Shown: positions 9,163 to 18,242 of the stretch, piece by piece
How positions within the stretch are numbered: the first letter of the stretch is position 1
Layout of the letters: every line of letters begins with the position of its first letter
NCBI GenBank assembly: GCA_002729495.1
Contig: PBYE01000032.1
Coordinates: 62,001-126,000 of the forward strand
Length of the DNA stretch: 64,000 nt
Source: Chromatiales bacterium
GTDB taxonomy: Bacteria > Pseudomonadota > Gammaproteobacteria > Steroidobacterales > GCA-2729495
Direction: 5' to 3'
Notes under the pieces: model-generated
The model's input: only the letters and a program-made list of their open reading frames with translations
What the model was told of the DNA's origin: nothing
Database searches by the model: none
Made by a program: the position numbers and the translations under genes

Positions 9163-11889
9163 ATGCAATCCTCAGTGCCACAGGAAAGAGCTGTAACAGA
9201 AAAACGGCAGGACATTCATTTTGCGGAGAAAGACGAGGCGCTGCGAAATGATGTGCGCGCGCTCGGCAATATGGTGGGTGAGCTGCTGATAGAACAAGGC
9301 GGTGAAGCACTTTACAAAACCGTCGAGTCTGCGCGTCAACTGGCCATCGGTCGTCGCGAGGGCGATGCTGATGCCAGCGCAAAACTGGATGCATTGCTGG
9401 AAAAAATGAATGCGACCGCAGCCCGGGATATCGTACGCGCCTTCTCTACCTATTTTCAGGTCGTGAATACCGCCGAGCAGGTACATCGTATCCGTCGCCG
9501 GCGCGATTACCTTAAAGATACCAATCAGCGCCAGCCACGGTCACTGGATGAGACTTTCCACAGGCTGCATGAAGCAGGTTTCGAAGCCGATGCTGTCGAC
9601 GAGTTACTACAGCAACTTGAGATCGAGCCAGTATTTACAGCCCACCCCACCGAGACGACTCGTCGCACCGTGCTGCGCAAACAACAAAATATTGTGCGTC
9701 ACATGGTCGATATGCAGAACCCGGCGCTGACACCCCAGGAAGCCAATACATGCTTCGAAAGCATTCGGGCAGATATCACCGCTATCTGGCAAACCGAAGA
9801 AAGTCCTACCGAAGGTCTGACCGTTTTCGATGAGCTGGAACACACGCTGTTCTTCCTGACAGATGTCATTTACCGCATGGTTCCACCTTTTTTCGAAGGG
9901 ATAAATGCAGCGCGAACCGCTGTCTATGGCGATACGGGCAGCCATGCACCATTGCCAAACCTGCTGCGATTCGCATCCTGGATCGGCGGCGATGCATCAA
10001 GTAGCAATGAAATATCCGCACGCATAGTACGTGACACACTTGCCCGGCAGCGATCACTAATTCTCGATCTCTACTACCGGGACAGCCTGGGGCTTGCAGA
10101 AAAGCTAAGCCAGAGTTCCAGTCGTATTGATATCGATGACGCTGTAAGCAAGCGAATCGAGTCCTATACGCAACAGTTTCCGAATGTAAGCGGCACCACA
10201 CCCCATCGTTACCGTGGCATGCCGTACAGGATACTGTTGCGTCTGATTTGTCAGCGCCTGCAGGCAACCTATGACGAGGAGGCATTCCCCTACGAATCCG
10301 CAGATCAGTTCATCGATGATCTGCAAATAATCGCCAACAGCCTTGCCAAGCGAAAGGGCTCTAATGCCGGGTTGTTCGCGGTAAAACGGCTGATCAGGCG
10401 GGTAAAAATATTTGGCTTTCACTTCTTATCGCTCGACATACGCCACAATGCCGTAGACCTGCAAAAAGTGGTTGGTCACTGCCTGGGTGAAGATGACTGG
10501 GATTTACAGTCTTCGGAACAACGCGCTGAACGGTTGCGTACAATTCTTGAAAATAATGATTCGCCAAGTGTTGAGCCGGATAATGATGCCAAACGTCTGC
10601 TGGCCCTCTTTACGGCAATCTCTTACTGCCGTCGCAAGTATGGTCAGAAAGCGATCGGCCTGTTGCTGGTACGACACTGCTCAGGACCTGATGACGTGCT
10701 TGCGACGCTGCTGCTGGCACGGTGGGCAGACCTCCGCACCCTCGAGGGATATGTCCCGCTCGATGTCGCACCCACGTGTGAATCCAGTCCCGAACTGGTA
10801 AACGCTGCAGCGCTGATGGCCGGGATTCTTGACGACCCTTACTATCAGAAACATCTGCTGGCGCGGGGTTCGCGGCAGACGGTAATGTTGAGCACGTCGG
10901 AGGCAAGTAGCGATGGCGGCGTAGCTGCATCGAGATGGAATTTGCAGAAGGCGCATACGGAACTCGGTGAAATTTTTTCTGCCCATAATATTGAATACAC
11001 CCTGTTTCATGGCCGCGGCAGTCTGACGGGTCGTGGCAGTGTTTCTGATGGCATTGCCTGCGGTCATCTGCGCGCGACCGAGCATGGTGAAGCAGTAAAT
11101 GAGCGCTACGGTGTGAGAGGAATCGCGTTTCGTACACTGGAGAAGGCCTTTAGTTCGGTTGCCACAGCGGCGGCCGGTATAGACAACAAGGCATCCGATA
11201 CGACTGCATGGTCAGATGCCATGAATACGATCGCCGTCACCGGCGACAAGGTTTACCAAGATCTATTCGGCGGGGAAGGAGACTTCGCTGAATACTTTCG
11301 AGCAGCCACCCCTATCGATGTAGTTGAGGAAATGCGCATAGGTATGCATGCCCCCGCGGAAGGCTACGATAGTGCGCAACTCAGACGAGATGTACCATGG
11401 GCATTTGCATGGGCACAAAGCCGTCACCTGTTGCCCGCATGGTACGGGTTTGGTAGCGGCCTTGGCCGCGCTATTGTTGATCACGGTGAGTCATTCGTGC
11501 GGGATATGGTGAGAGACTGGCCTTTTTTCAGGCGTCTCACCAACGATGTCGAAATTGCATTGGCTATAGCAGACCCCGGGATTGCTGCCCACTACTCCGA
11601 ACTTGCCGGTAGCGAACTCCACAATAAATTTTTTCCGGCAATAGAAACTGAATTTGAACTCAGCATGAATACAATCCTGAATATATGTGAGCAGAAAGTT
11701 CTGCTCGAAAATAACAACACACTGCGCAGATCGATCCGCCTGCGCAACCCATATGTCGACCCGATGAGCCTGTTGCAGGTCGAATTACTGCAGCGCTGGC
11801 GGGAAGGCGGTTGTGAGGACCGGTCTTTGCTAACTGCCCTGATAGCCAGCGTTAACGGTATTTCGAGAGGCCTGCAGACTTCAGGCTAG
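9163..11889 (+). CDS. Phosphoenolpyruvate carboxylase homologue with altered active-site loops
   Basis: Full-length (908 aa) and collinear with PEP carboxylase, which fixes bicarbonate onto PEP to form oxaloacetate. Retained: catalytic-His segment TAHPTE (H161), LDIR, an acidic metal-ligand position (E540), FHGRG and a second GRG, RDVPWAFAWAQSR. Changed: GGDRDGNP reads GGDASSSNE (277-283). GYSDSxKDxG reads STSEASSDGG (577-586), replacing the metal-ligand Asp with Glu and the conserved Lys with Ser. GRGG reads GRGS twice, and the following loop is about ten residues short. IGSRPA reads IGMHAPA. The C-terminus is LQTSG rather than the usual NTG. It may be a specialised or inactive paralogue. 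It is probably co-transcribed with the dehydrogenase 18 bases downstream. Confidence 0.9.
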   Translation: MQSSVPQERAVTEKRQDIHFAEKDEALRNDVRALGNMVGELLIEQGGEALYKTVESARQLAIGRREGDADASAKLDALLEKMNATAARDIVRAFSTYFQVVNTAEQVHRIRRRRDYLKDTNQRQPRSLDETFHRLHEAGFEADAVDELLQQLEIEPVFTAHPTETTRRTVLRKQQNIVRHMVDMQNPALTPQEANTCFESIRADITAIWQTEESPTEGLTVFDELEHTLFFLTDVIYRMVPPFFEGINAARTAVYGDTGSHAPLPNLLRFASWIGGDASSSNEISARIVRDTLARQRSLILDLYYRDSLGLAEKLSQSSSRIDIDDAVSKRIESYTQQFPNVSGTTPHRYRGMPYRILLRLICQRLQATYDEEAFPYESADQFIDDLQIIANSLAKRKGSNAGLFAVKRLIRRVKIFGFHFLSLDIRHNAVDLQKVVGHCLGEDDWDLQSSEQRAERLRTILENNDSPSVEPDNDAKRLLALFTAISYCRRKYGQKAIGLLLVRHCSGPDDVLATLLLARWADLRTLEGYVPLDVAPTCESSPELVNAAALMAGILDDPYYQKHLLARGSRQTVMLSTSEASSDGGVAASRWNLQKAHTELGEIFSAHNIEYTLFHGRGSLTGRGSVSDGIACGHLRATEHGEAVNERYGVRGIAFRTLEKAFSSVATAAAGIDNKASDTTAWSDAMNTIAVTGDKVYQDLFGGEGDFAEYFRAATPIDVVEEMRIGMHAPAEGYDSAQLRRDVPWAFAWAQSRHLLPAWYGFGSGLGRAIVDHGESFVRDMVRDWPFFRRLTNDVEIALAIADPGIAAHYSELAGSELHNKFFPAIETEFELSMNTILNICEQKVLLENNNTLRRSIRLRNPYVDPMSLLQVELLQRWREGGCEDRSLLTALIASVNGISRGLQTSG

Positions 11890-11907
11890 CTTTCGGCCTA
11901 CGCCACA

Positions 11908-12885
11908 ATGAAAACAGTTTTTCTTGATTTCGACTCACTGCGACCTGCCGATCTTAACCTCGATAAGTTGCAACAGGAGCTTGCAAGTGTAGACACATGG
12001 CCGGTAACCGAGAGAAATGAGTATCAAACCCGGGTTGCGGATGCCGAGGTAGTTGTCGTTAACAAGCTAAGACTGGACGCATCGGCGATGGATCAATCGC
12101 CCCGGTTAAAACTTATCTGTCTGGCAGCAACGGGTGTGGACAACGTGGATGTGGCTGCTGCTCGTGAACGCGGCATAGCGATCAGCAATATACGCGAGTA
12201 CTGCACACCATCAGTCGTACAACATGTATTCGCGTTGCTGCTTGCACTCAACCAGAACCTGCTCCGGCAACGTGAACAGATTAGTGCCGGCGATTGGCAG
12301 AAGAGCGCCCAGTTCTGTTTGCTTGACCCGCCCTTTCGTGAATTGCATGGCCAGACGCTGGGGCTTATAGGCCTGGGAGAGCTGGGGAGTGGGGTTGCCG
12401 GTGTCGCCCGGTCGTTTGGAATGCGTGTTATCGCAGCGCGTCTTCCGTGGCGCACTGCCGCCGCGCCCGGCAAATCCGGTCAGAGTGTTCCGCGTTTGCC
12501 GCTTGAAGAACTGTTTGACCAGTCGGACATCGTAAGTCTCCACTGTCCGCTCAACGACGATACACGGCATATCATTGATGCAGCCGCATTAGAACAAATG
12601 AAGCGCGACGCGTTTCTGATAAATACAGCACGCGGCGGCCTGGTCGACTCAGCAGCACTCGTGAATGCTTTACAAAATAAAGAAATTGCCGGTGCAGGTA
12701 TAGATGTACTTGCGGAAGAGCCGCCGACACGTGGCGACCCTTTGCTGGATGTTCAGTTAGCGAACCTTATTATTACACCACATATCGCATGGGGCGCACG
12801 TGAGGCCCGGCAACGCGCGCTGGATGAAATCATCGCTAACATCAACGCGTTTGCCAATGGCGAGGAACGCAACCGGGTTTGCTGA
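11908..12885 (+). CDS. D-isomer-specific 2-hydroxyacid dehydrogenase (glycerate/hydroxypyruvate type)
   Basis: NAD(P)H-dependent oxidoreductase of 325 aa, most like glycerate dehydrogenase/hydroxypyruvate reductase. The N-terminal substrate domain is followed by the Rossmann fold with GLIGLGELGSGVA near residue 150. The catalytic triad is visible as R in NTARGG, E in AEEPP and H in TPHIAWG. It begins 18 bases after the carboxylase homologue and is probably in one transcript with it. The exact 2-keto acid substrate cannot be settled from sequence. Its stop abuts the convergent gene end at 12886. Confidence 0.9.
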   Translation: MKTVFLDFDSLRPADLNLDKLQQELASVDTWPVTERNEYQTRVADAEVVVVNKLRLDASAMDQSPRLKLICLAATGVDNVDVAAARERGIAISNIREYCTPSVVQHVFALLLALNQNLLRQREQISAGDWQKSAQFCLLDPPFRELHGQTLGLIGLGELGSGVAGVARSFGMRVIAARLPWRTAAAPGKSGQSVPRLPLEELFDQSDIVSLHCPLNDDTRHIIDAAALEQMKRDAFLINTARGGLVDSAALVNALQNKEIAGAGIDVLAEEPPTRGDPLLDVQLANLIITPHIAWGAREARQRALDEIIANINAFANGEERNRVC

Positions 12886-13551
12886 TTATTCCTCTTTGCT
12901 GTGTGATTCCATGTATACAGCAAAGTCGTCACGGGTATGCCTTTCGTAGAGCTTGTGAATATAGGGTATCGGTGATTCTTCACCCTCAAGCCTGTGTTGT
13001 TTGTATAGCCTCTGCACGTAAAGAATGGGTGAGCCCGGTGACTCGGCCCATGTAATAAGGCGCCAGCCGTGTTCAGTTTTGCGAAATATGGCGCTGGCAC
13101 GTGCATCTGTACCTATTGCCTCCGGCATAAATTTCATCTTTGTATCGAATCGTATCCAGAACTTTGCGAAGGCCAGATCATCGGATAACGCTCGTGCCTG
13201 AACTCCGTCAAAGCGCATTCTGATAGAAGTCGTGGAGCCTGGCCCACCCGGATTCCAATAGTCCTTAACCTGATCCCAGCCGATACGCCACTCATCCTGC
13301 TCTTCTGCAAGATAAAAAGGTTCAGAGTCATCCTGATCCCATAGCGCAATCAATCCGGCCGGGTCCTGCTTGTCCCAGAGCGCCTCGTATTCGTTCAGCG
13401 CAGCATCGATTTCAGCCGTCAGCTCCCGATTCTGTGCCACCGCTTTCTCCTTCGACTGGTTGTGTCCTGCCGCGAAGATAACACTGCTCGATAGCAGAGC
13501 AAGCAGGAATAAAGGTATTTTTACAATTCTATTCTTCATGGCTATATTCAT
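12886..13551 (-). CDS. Secreted NTF2-like (SnoaL-type) protein
   Basis: 221 aa with an N-terminal signal peptide (KNRIVKIPLFLLALLSSS, cleavage probably after FAAG), so periplasmic or exported. The rest fits an NTF2-like cone fold: a helical EIDAALNEYEALWDKQDPAGL opening, a conserved ALWDQDD segment and a final strand pair ending in GWRLITWAES. Such domains bind small molecules or act as isomerases or dehydratases; no function is inferred. The tail (about 175-221) is charged, with a degenerate internal repeat (ILYVQRLYKQH and IPYIHKLYERH). It follows the Nudix gene by three bases. Confidence 0.75.
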   Translation of the reverse strand: MNIAMKNRIVKIPLFLLALLSSSVIFAAGHNQSKEKAVAQNRELTAEIDAALNEYEALWDKQDPAGLIALWDQDDSEPFYLAEEQDEWRIGWDQVKDYWNPGGPGSTTSIRMRFDGVQARALSDDLAFAKFWIRFDTKMKFMPEAIGTDARASAIFRKTEHGWRLITWAESPGSPILYVQRLYKQHRLEGEESPIPYIHKLYERHTRDDFAVYMESHSKEE

Positions 13552-13554
13552 CCG

Positions 13555-13989
13555 TTATTCAGGCAGATTGTTCAGCTGCTTCTCGGCCCAGTCGAGCACA
13601 GCCTCTACACGGGGCGTTGCAAGGCTTCGCGCTTCGTCGAAGCTCAACCAGCGCCATTCATGGTGCTCCGGGCGACCGATTTCCTGGTTAACCGGCAAGG
13701 TCACCGCATCCTGGCTGGTAACGCCTATAAAGTACCGCGCCGTTTTGCCGTGACCGTATGGTCCGGTATCCAGGCTGATATCTCCCCATGCAAACTCAAT
13801 TTCCGTAATGGTCGATTCTTCTGCTACTTCACGCATTGCTGCCTGCTTTGGTGTTTCGCCTTCCTCCAGCATTCCCTTGGGGAAGTCCCAGTTGCTGAAG
13901 GCGCGGAGCATAAGCAGGAGGGGTCCCGCGGGTGTGTGCCGGACAACGACAACCCCACAGGACAAATTGTCCATTGCCGGTGTATTCAT
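13555..13989 (-). CDS. Nudix hydrolase, Ap4A/NTP type
   Basis: 144-aa Nudix protein hydrolysing a nucleoside diphosphate linked to another moiety. The Nudix box runs from GMLEEGE to REVAEES (about residues 39-60) with the metal-binding glutamates in place. The short length and the WDFPKG segment resemble bis(5'-nucleosyl)-tetraphosphatases. It lies three bases upstream of the NTF2-like gene, probably an operon. Confidence 0.88.
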   Translation of the reverse strand: MNTPAMDNLSCGVVVVRHTPAGPLLLMLRAFSNWDFPKGMLEEGETPKQAAMREVAEESTITEIEFAWGDISLDTGPYGHGKTARYFIGVTSQDAVTLPVNQEIGRPEHHEWRWLSFDEARSLATPRVEAVLDWAEKQLNNLPE

Positions 13990-14044
13990 TCAGGTTTCAG
14001 ATTTAAGCTTAAGGTTGTCCGGCAAAATAAAGTGCGCGACAGGG

Positions 14045-16549
14045 CTAACCATTCCGTAACACTCGAACCGGCGGCTCATTGACCGCCTTGCGGGTTGCAA
14101 GCGTGCCCGTCAATCCGACTATTACGGCGCCACTCAGCAACCCTGTCAACCACAAAGCCGTGTTGACTTCGTAGTCCAGATTGAACACCTGGGTTGCCAG
14201 CACATAGCCGACCGCGCTTGCACCCAGTGCGGCTAGAAAACCGGCAAGGCCGCCAAGCGCGATAAACTCGGCAGCAATACCCTGCAGAATCTGTCGGCGG
14301 CGAGCGCCCAGCGTATGCAGTAGGGCGCTTTCAAAGCGCCGCTCATCGCTGGTAACCTGGATAGCTGCCAGCAGAACCACGATTCCAGCCAGTAAGGTAA
14401 ACAGAAACACGTACTGCACGGCCGCGGATGCTTTATCGATGATGCCACGTATCTGCGCAAGCGTAACCTCAAGATCGAGCAACGTGACCGACGGATAACG
14501 TTGCAACAGTGTTTTCAAAACTGAACGCTCATCGTCTGCAATGTACAAACTACTAAGATAAGTCTGGGGCAGTTTACGCACATCGCCAGGAGAAAAAATC
14601 AGGTAAAAATTCGGGCTTAGTGAATCCCACTGTACTAAACGTATACTGGTTACCGGCACAACAATTTCTTCGCCGCCAATGTTAAAACCGATTTCGTCTC
14701 CCACAGAAACGCCGATGTTGGCCGCAAATTTGTCTTCCAGCGAAACCTGCAATGCTCCATCATAGTCCTCAGCCCACCATTTGCCTGCGACAAGCTTATT
14801 GCTGTCAGGCAGCTTAGCTGCCCAGGTCAGGTTTGCTTCACGCCGGATAAATCCACTCCCCTGCCGGGTCGGAAATTTGTAGTCGTCTACCGGGACGCCA
14901 TTAATACTGCTCATACGTCCTCGTATAAGGGGCAAAAAATCCGGTACGGCGCCTAACTCGCTTTCCAGCAGAGTGCTGATTCCATCCCATTCCTCCGGCT
15001 CAATATTGAACATGAAGTAGTTGGGTGCGTCTTCAGGTAAAGTGCGTCGCCAGTCGTTGAGCAGATCATTCCTGACCAGGGTAAGCAACAACAGAACCAT
15101 CAGGCTGATACCAAAGGCCACTATCTGAACGACACTTTCGCTGCCACGCCGCGAGATATTGGCTAGCCCGTAACGCCAGGCCACGCCACCAGCGCCCCGG
15201 AACCGGGTAAATACACGTACCAGCACCCACCCTGCAAACAAAGACACAAGTGCAGTCACTAAAAGACCTGCGATGATCCAGAGCAGCAGTTGCAGTTGCT
15301 GGACGATGGACCAAATCATGGCAACCAGTGCCAGCAGCGCGACAGTGTAGACCAGCCCGGAGCTCAGCGGGGGCGGCGACGCATCACGCCGCAGGACGCG
15401 CAGAGGTGGCGTGGTTTTAAGCTGCAACAGGTGCGGCAACGCAAACCCGACAGCAACCGTAACGGCCGTCACGAGCCCAAGGGCAGAAGCTCGCATTGAC
15501 GGCTCAGGTAATTCAAACGGCGTAAGTTCGCTTAAAAGTGCAGACAACATATTCTGTGCGCCGTATCCCAGCAGGGTGCCAATAAAAGCTGTGCCCGCGA
15601 CAATAAGAGCAAGCTGCAACAATGTGCTGCGCTGAATAAAACTCTGGGTAGCGCCGAAACTTTTAATGAGCGCAACCGTATCCAGGTGGCGAAGCGCATA
15701 TCGGCGCGTAGCCATTGCTGTCGCAACTGCCGCCAGAATTACCGTTACCAGCGATGCCAGTGTTAGAAAGCGCCGGGCGCGATCTATGGCTGCTGCAATC
15801 TGTTCGCTGGCATCATCAACCGTCCTTACACGCTCTTCATCCTTGATCTTTGTATTCAGGTCGCGGCGAAACTCCTGCACATTTTCAGGTGTCCCCGCAA
15901 AAAGATATTTGTAATTGACACGGCTGCCTTCTTTAATGACGTTCATCGCGGGTACATCATCGATATTCACGAGCATGGACGGCGCCATGCCCAGGAAGCC
16001 CATGCTCTGGTCGGGCCTGAATTCCAGAACCCTGGTTACGCGAAACACGACGGACCCCAGCTGTATGTCCCCCCCGACATCAACATTCAGTCGTGCCAGC
16101 ACACCCGCCTCGGCCCAGGTTGTACCGGGTTCAGGAACACTGGTTGCCTTATAAGCCTTGCCAAAAATCTCGTCAGCAAGGCGCACTTCTCCACGCAGTG
16201 GATAGCCGTCGCTTACCGCATTAACCATCGCCAGGCTGCGCTCATCTCCAGCTTGCGCTACCGTCGGAAAACCGAAAGCGCTGGCGGTTCGCAGCTCGGA
16301 CGCTTCGCCCATGACCAGGTACTCCGAATCCATAGCCGCCGGCGAACTGATGACCAGGTCGGCTGCGAGTGTTTCCGCCGCCTGCGCCTGCACAGCGCGT
16401 GCGACGCGGTCCGTAAAAAATCCTACTGCAGTCATCGAGGTTACTGCTACAACAACGGCAGCAAGCAACACTGTCAACTCACCGGCTTTCAGATCACGGC
16501 TCAAACTGCGCAGCGCAAAACCAAGACTAGTCATTGATCTCGACCACAT
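14045..16549 (-). CDS. ybbP: ABC exporter permease, YbbP family
   Basis: 834-aa inner-membrane protein with the double FtsX/MacB-type layout: a membrane segment at about 28-48, a large periplasmic domain, three to four membrane helices (about 265-375), two further helices (about 400-455), a second periplasmic domain, and three C-terminal helices. Partner of the ATPase encoded immediately upstream. In E. coli ybbA-ybbP lies beside tesA and the same order is kept here. Members are mechanotransmission-type exporters, suspected to move lipids or lipoproteins; the substrate is not known. The ATG at 16534 is an alternative start. Confidence 0.9.
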   Translation of the reverse strand: MWSRSMTSLGFALRSLSRDLKAGELTVLLAAVVVAVTSMTAVGFFTDRVARAVQAQAAETLAADLVISSPAAMDSEYLVMGEASELRTASAFGFPTVAQAGDERSLAMVNAVSDGYPLRGEVRLADEIFGKAYKATSVPEPGTTWAEAGVLARLNVDVGGDIQLGSVVFRVTRVLEFRPDQSMGFLGMAPSMLVNIDDVPAMNVIKEGSRVNYKYLFAGTPENVQEFRRDLNTKIKDEERVRTVDDASEQIAAAIDRARRFLTLASLVTVILAAVATAMATRRYALRHLDTVALIKSFGATQSFIQRSTLLQLALIVAGTAFIGTLLGYGAQNMLSALLSELTPFELPEPSMRASALGLVTAVTVAVGFALPHLLQLKTTPPLRVLRRDASPPPLSSGLVYTVALLALVAMIWSIVQQLQLLLWIIAGLLVTALVSLFAGWVLVRVFTRFRGAGGVAWRYGLANISRRGSESVVQIVAFGISLMVLLLLTLVRNDLLNDWRRTLPEDAPNYFMFNIEPEEWDGISTLLESELGAVPDFLPLIRGRMSSINGVPVDDYKFPTRQGSGFIRREANLTWAAKLPDSNKLVAGKWWAEDYDGALQVSLEDKFAANIGVSVGDEIGFNIGGEEIVVPVTSIRLVQWDSLSPNFYLIFSPGDVRKLPQTYLSSLYIADDERSVLKTLLQRYPSVTLLDLEVTLAQIRGIIDKASAAVQYVFLFTLLAGIVVLLAAIQVTSDERRFESALLHTLGARRRQILQGIAAEFIALGGLAGFLAALGASAVGYVLATQVFNLDYEVNTALWLTGLLSGAVIVGLTGTLATRKAVNEPPVRVLRNG

Positions 16550-16588
16550 ATTTTAAGAACGCAGTGAAACACCCGTGGAATCTTGGTT

Positions 16589-17263
16589 CTACTCGACAAA
16601 ATGCCCTGCCTCCATTTGTATAACCCGATCACAGCGTGCAGCCAGGTCTTTGTCATGGGTTACCAGCACCAGCGTCGTACCGGCTTCCTTGTTCAGGTCG
16701 AACAATAGTGTGCCGATACGTTCTCCGCTGGCAGTATCCAGATTGCCCGTTGGCTCGTCGGCAAAAAGCACTGTCGGACGGGTAACAAAAGCACGGGCGA
16801 TGGCTACACGTTGTTTTTCTCCGCCAGACAACTGGCGGGGATAATGTCCGGTGCGCGGTCCCAGTCCAACACTCTCCAGCGCCGCAAGTCCGCGCTGACC
16901 AGCGTTCGGTTCACTGGCCAGCTCCAGTGGCAACATGACATTTTCCAGTGCGGTCAATGATGCAACCAGGTGAAAAGACTGAAAAACAAAGCCGACGTTT
17001 CGACCACGTACAAGCGCTCTGCCATCCTCATCCAGTTCACTCAGATCCTCTCCGCAGAGTATTACGTTGCCACTCGTCGGATGATCAAGCCCCGCCAGCA
17101 AAGCCAGCAGGGTCGTTTTACCCGCACCCGATGGTCCAACCAGCGCAACTGTCTCGCCTGAACTTACTGTAAAGTTTACGTTCTCAAGTATGGTCAGCCG
17201 GCCCTCGGGGCTGCTAACCTGTTTACCCAATCCGGTAGCGATTATTACTGTTTCGTTGATCAT
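16589..17263 (-). CDS. ybbA: ABC transporter ATPase, YbbA/LolD-like
   Basis: 224-aa ATPase with Walker A GPSGAGKTT, signature LSGGEKQR, Walker B VLFADEPTGNLD and a switch histidine in LVTHD. The subfamily is that of LolD and MacB. It energises YbbP, encoded 39 bases downstream. Its ATG (17261-17263) overlaps the ATG of divergent tesA (17262-17264) within a single CATG. Confidence 0.93.
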   Translation of the reverse strand: MINETVIIATGLGKQVSSPEGRLTILENVNFTVSSGETVALVGPSGAGKTTLLALLAGLDHPTSGNVILCGEDLSELDEDGRALVRGRNVGFVFQSFHLVASLTALENVMLPLELASEPNAGQRGLAALESVGLGPRTGHYPRQLSGGEKQRVAIARAFVTRPTVLFADEPTGNLDTASGERIGTLLFDLNKEAGTTLVLVTHDKDLAARCDRVIQMEAGHFVE

Positions 17264-17912
17264 GCGTTTTATCTTATTAAGAAATTCAATAGTTGGTTTC
17301 GTCTGGCTGCTGTCCGTCAGCTTGTCAGGTCTGGCCGCCGAGGCAATGGCCAGCGAGTCATCTCCTACCTTACTGGTAGTCGGCGACAGCCTGAGCGCCG
17401 GCCTGGGCCTCGAGCAGGAAGATTCCTGGGTAGTATTGCTCCAGGAACAACTCGATAATAAAGGTTACGGATATCGCGTAGTCAATGCCAGCATTAGTGG
17501 CGATACAACGGGTAATGGACTGCGCCGCCTGCCACGCGCACTTGATATACATCAACCCGACATAGTGGTTATAGAACTGGGGGGTAACGACGGGCTGCGC
17601 GGATTACCGGTCAAAGTGATGCACAGCAACCTGGATGAGATAATCCGTAAATCATCTGCGAACGATACATTGGTAATACTGGCCGGCATGATGATCCCGC
17701 CAAATTATGGCGAAGAATATGCAACCGAATTCGCGGCCATGTATCCGTCACTGGCCAATCAGCACTCTGTGCCGCTCATACCGTTTTTTCTTGAAGGTAT
17801 CGCGCTCGATCCGGGCTTGCTGCAGGCGGATGGCATCCATCCCAACAAGCAGGCTCAGCCGATTCTTCTGGACAATGTCTGGGAGGTACTGGAACCTGAA
17901 CTTGCAAAATAA
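17262..17912 (+). CDS. tesA: Acyl-CoA thioesterase I / arylesterase (GDSL family)
   Basis: Periplasmic SGNH hydrolase of 216 aa that cleaves acyl thioesters and lysophospholipids. The signal peptide covers about residues 1-25. The catalytic serine is in GDSLSAGLG, the oxyanion residues in ISGDTTG and ELGGNDGLRG, and the Asp/His pair in DGIHPN. The frame is open upstream to 17190, but the ATG at 17262 gives a normal signal peptide. An intrinsic terminator follows at about 17995. Confidence 0.93.
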   Translation: MRFILLRNSIVGFVWLLSVSLSGLAAEAMASESSPTLLVVGDSLSAGLGLEQEDSWVVLLQEQLDNKGYGYRVVNASISGDTTGNGLRRLPRALDIHQPDIVVIELGGNDGLRGLPVKVMHSNLDEIIRKSSANDTLVILAGMMIPPNYGEEYATEFAAMYPSLANQHSVPLIPFFLEGIALDPGLLQADGIHPNKQAQPILLDNVWEVLEPELAK

Positions 17913-17993
17913 TAGCGACAAACCTGCCGGTCTGCCCTGGTGCTGGTTGACGGTAAAAACGGTTGAGCTTTAGCTACAACGGAAATAGGAAAA

Positions 17994-18018
17994 GCAGCAC
18001 ATTCATGCTGTTTTTTTT
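17994..18018 (+). terminator. Intrinsic terminator after tesA
   Basis: CAGCA and TGCTG form a short stem around a six-base loop (CATTCA), followed at once by eight T residues. It lies about 80 bases after the tesA stop, plus strand. The stem is short but the T run is strong. Confidence 0.7.
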
Positions 18019-18039
18019 GTTTAGAGAAAGAAAAGCTGA

Positions 18040-18123
18040 CTATTCCGGAAAGATCTGTTCAATCGATGCCTGTATGGCTTCGGCGGCAGCCTTTAAGTGA
18101 CGCCGGGATTCGAGGACTCGCGC
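18040..18123 (-). pseudogene. Remnant of a second pyrF 3' end
   Basis: Reading the minus strand, the codons from about 18093 to the TAG at 18040 translate as KAAAEAIQASIEQIFPE. The intact pyrF 200 bases away ends KGAAEEIQATIEAVFSK. Nine of 17 residues match, both end at a stop codon, and the bases differ mostly at synonymous positions. It is a diverged copy of the last helix of orotidine phosphate decarboxylase with no start of its own and not in the pyrF frame. It occupies the otherwise gene-free 17913-18242 stretch, where nothing else but the tesA terminator was seen. Confidence 0.6.
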
Positions 18124-18242
18124 AGCTAGTACTCGAATGCCAAGGGGCGGAACTTATGTCGGTAAAGCACTGCTTTATCGACCTCTGTCATTATTTAAAG
18201 GCGATTCGTACATCAACGTAGGTTGGCATCGGAAGATACTTC

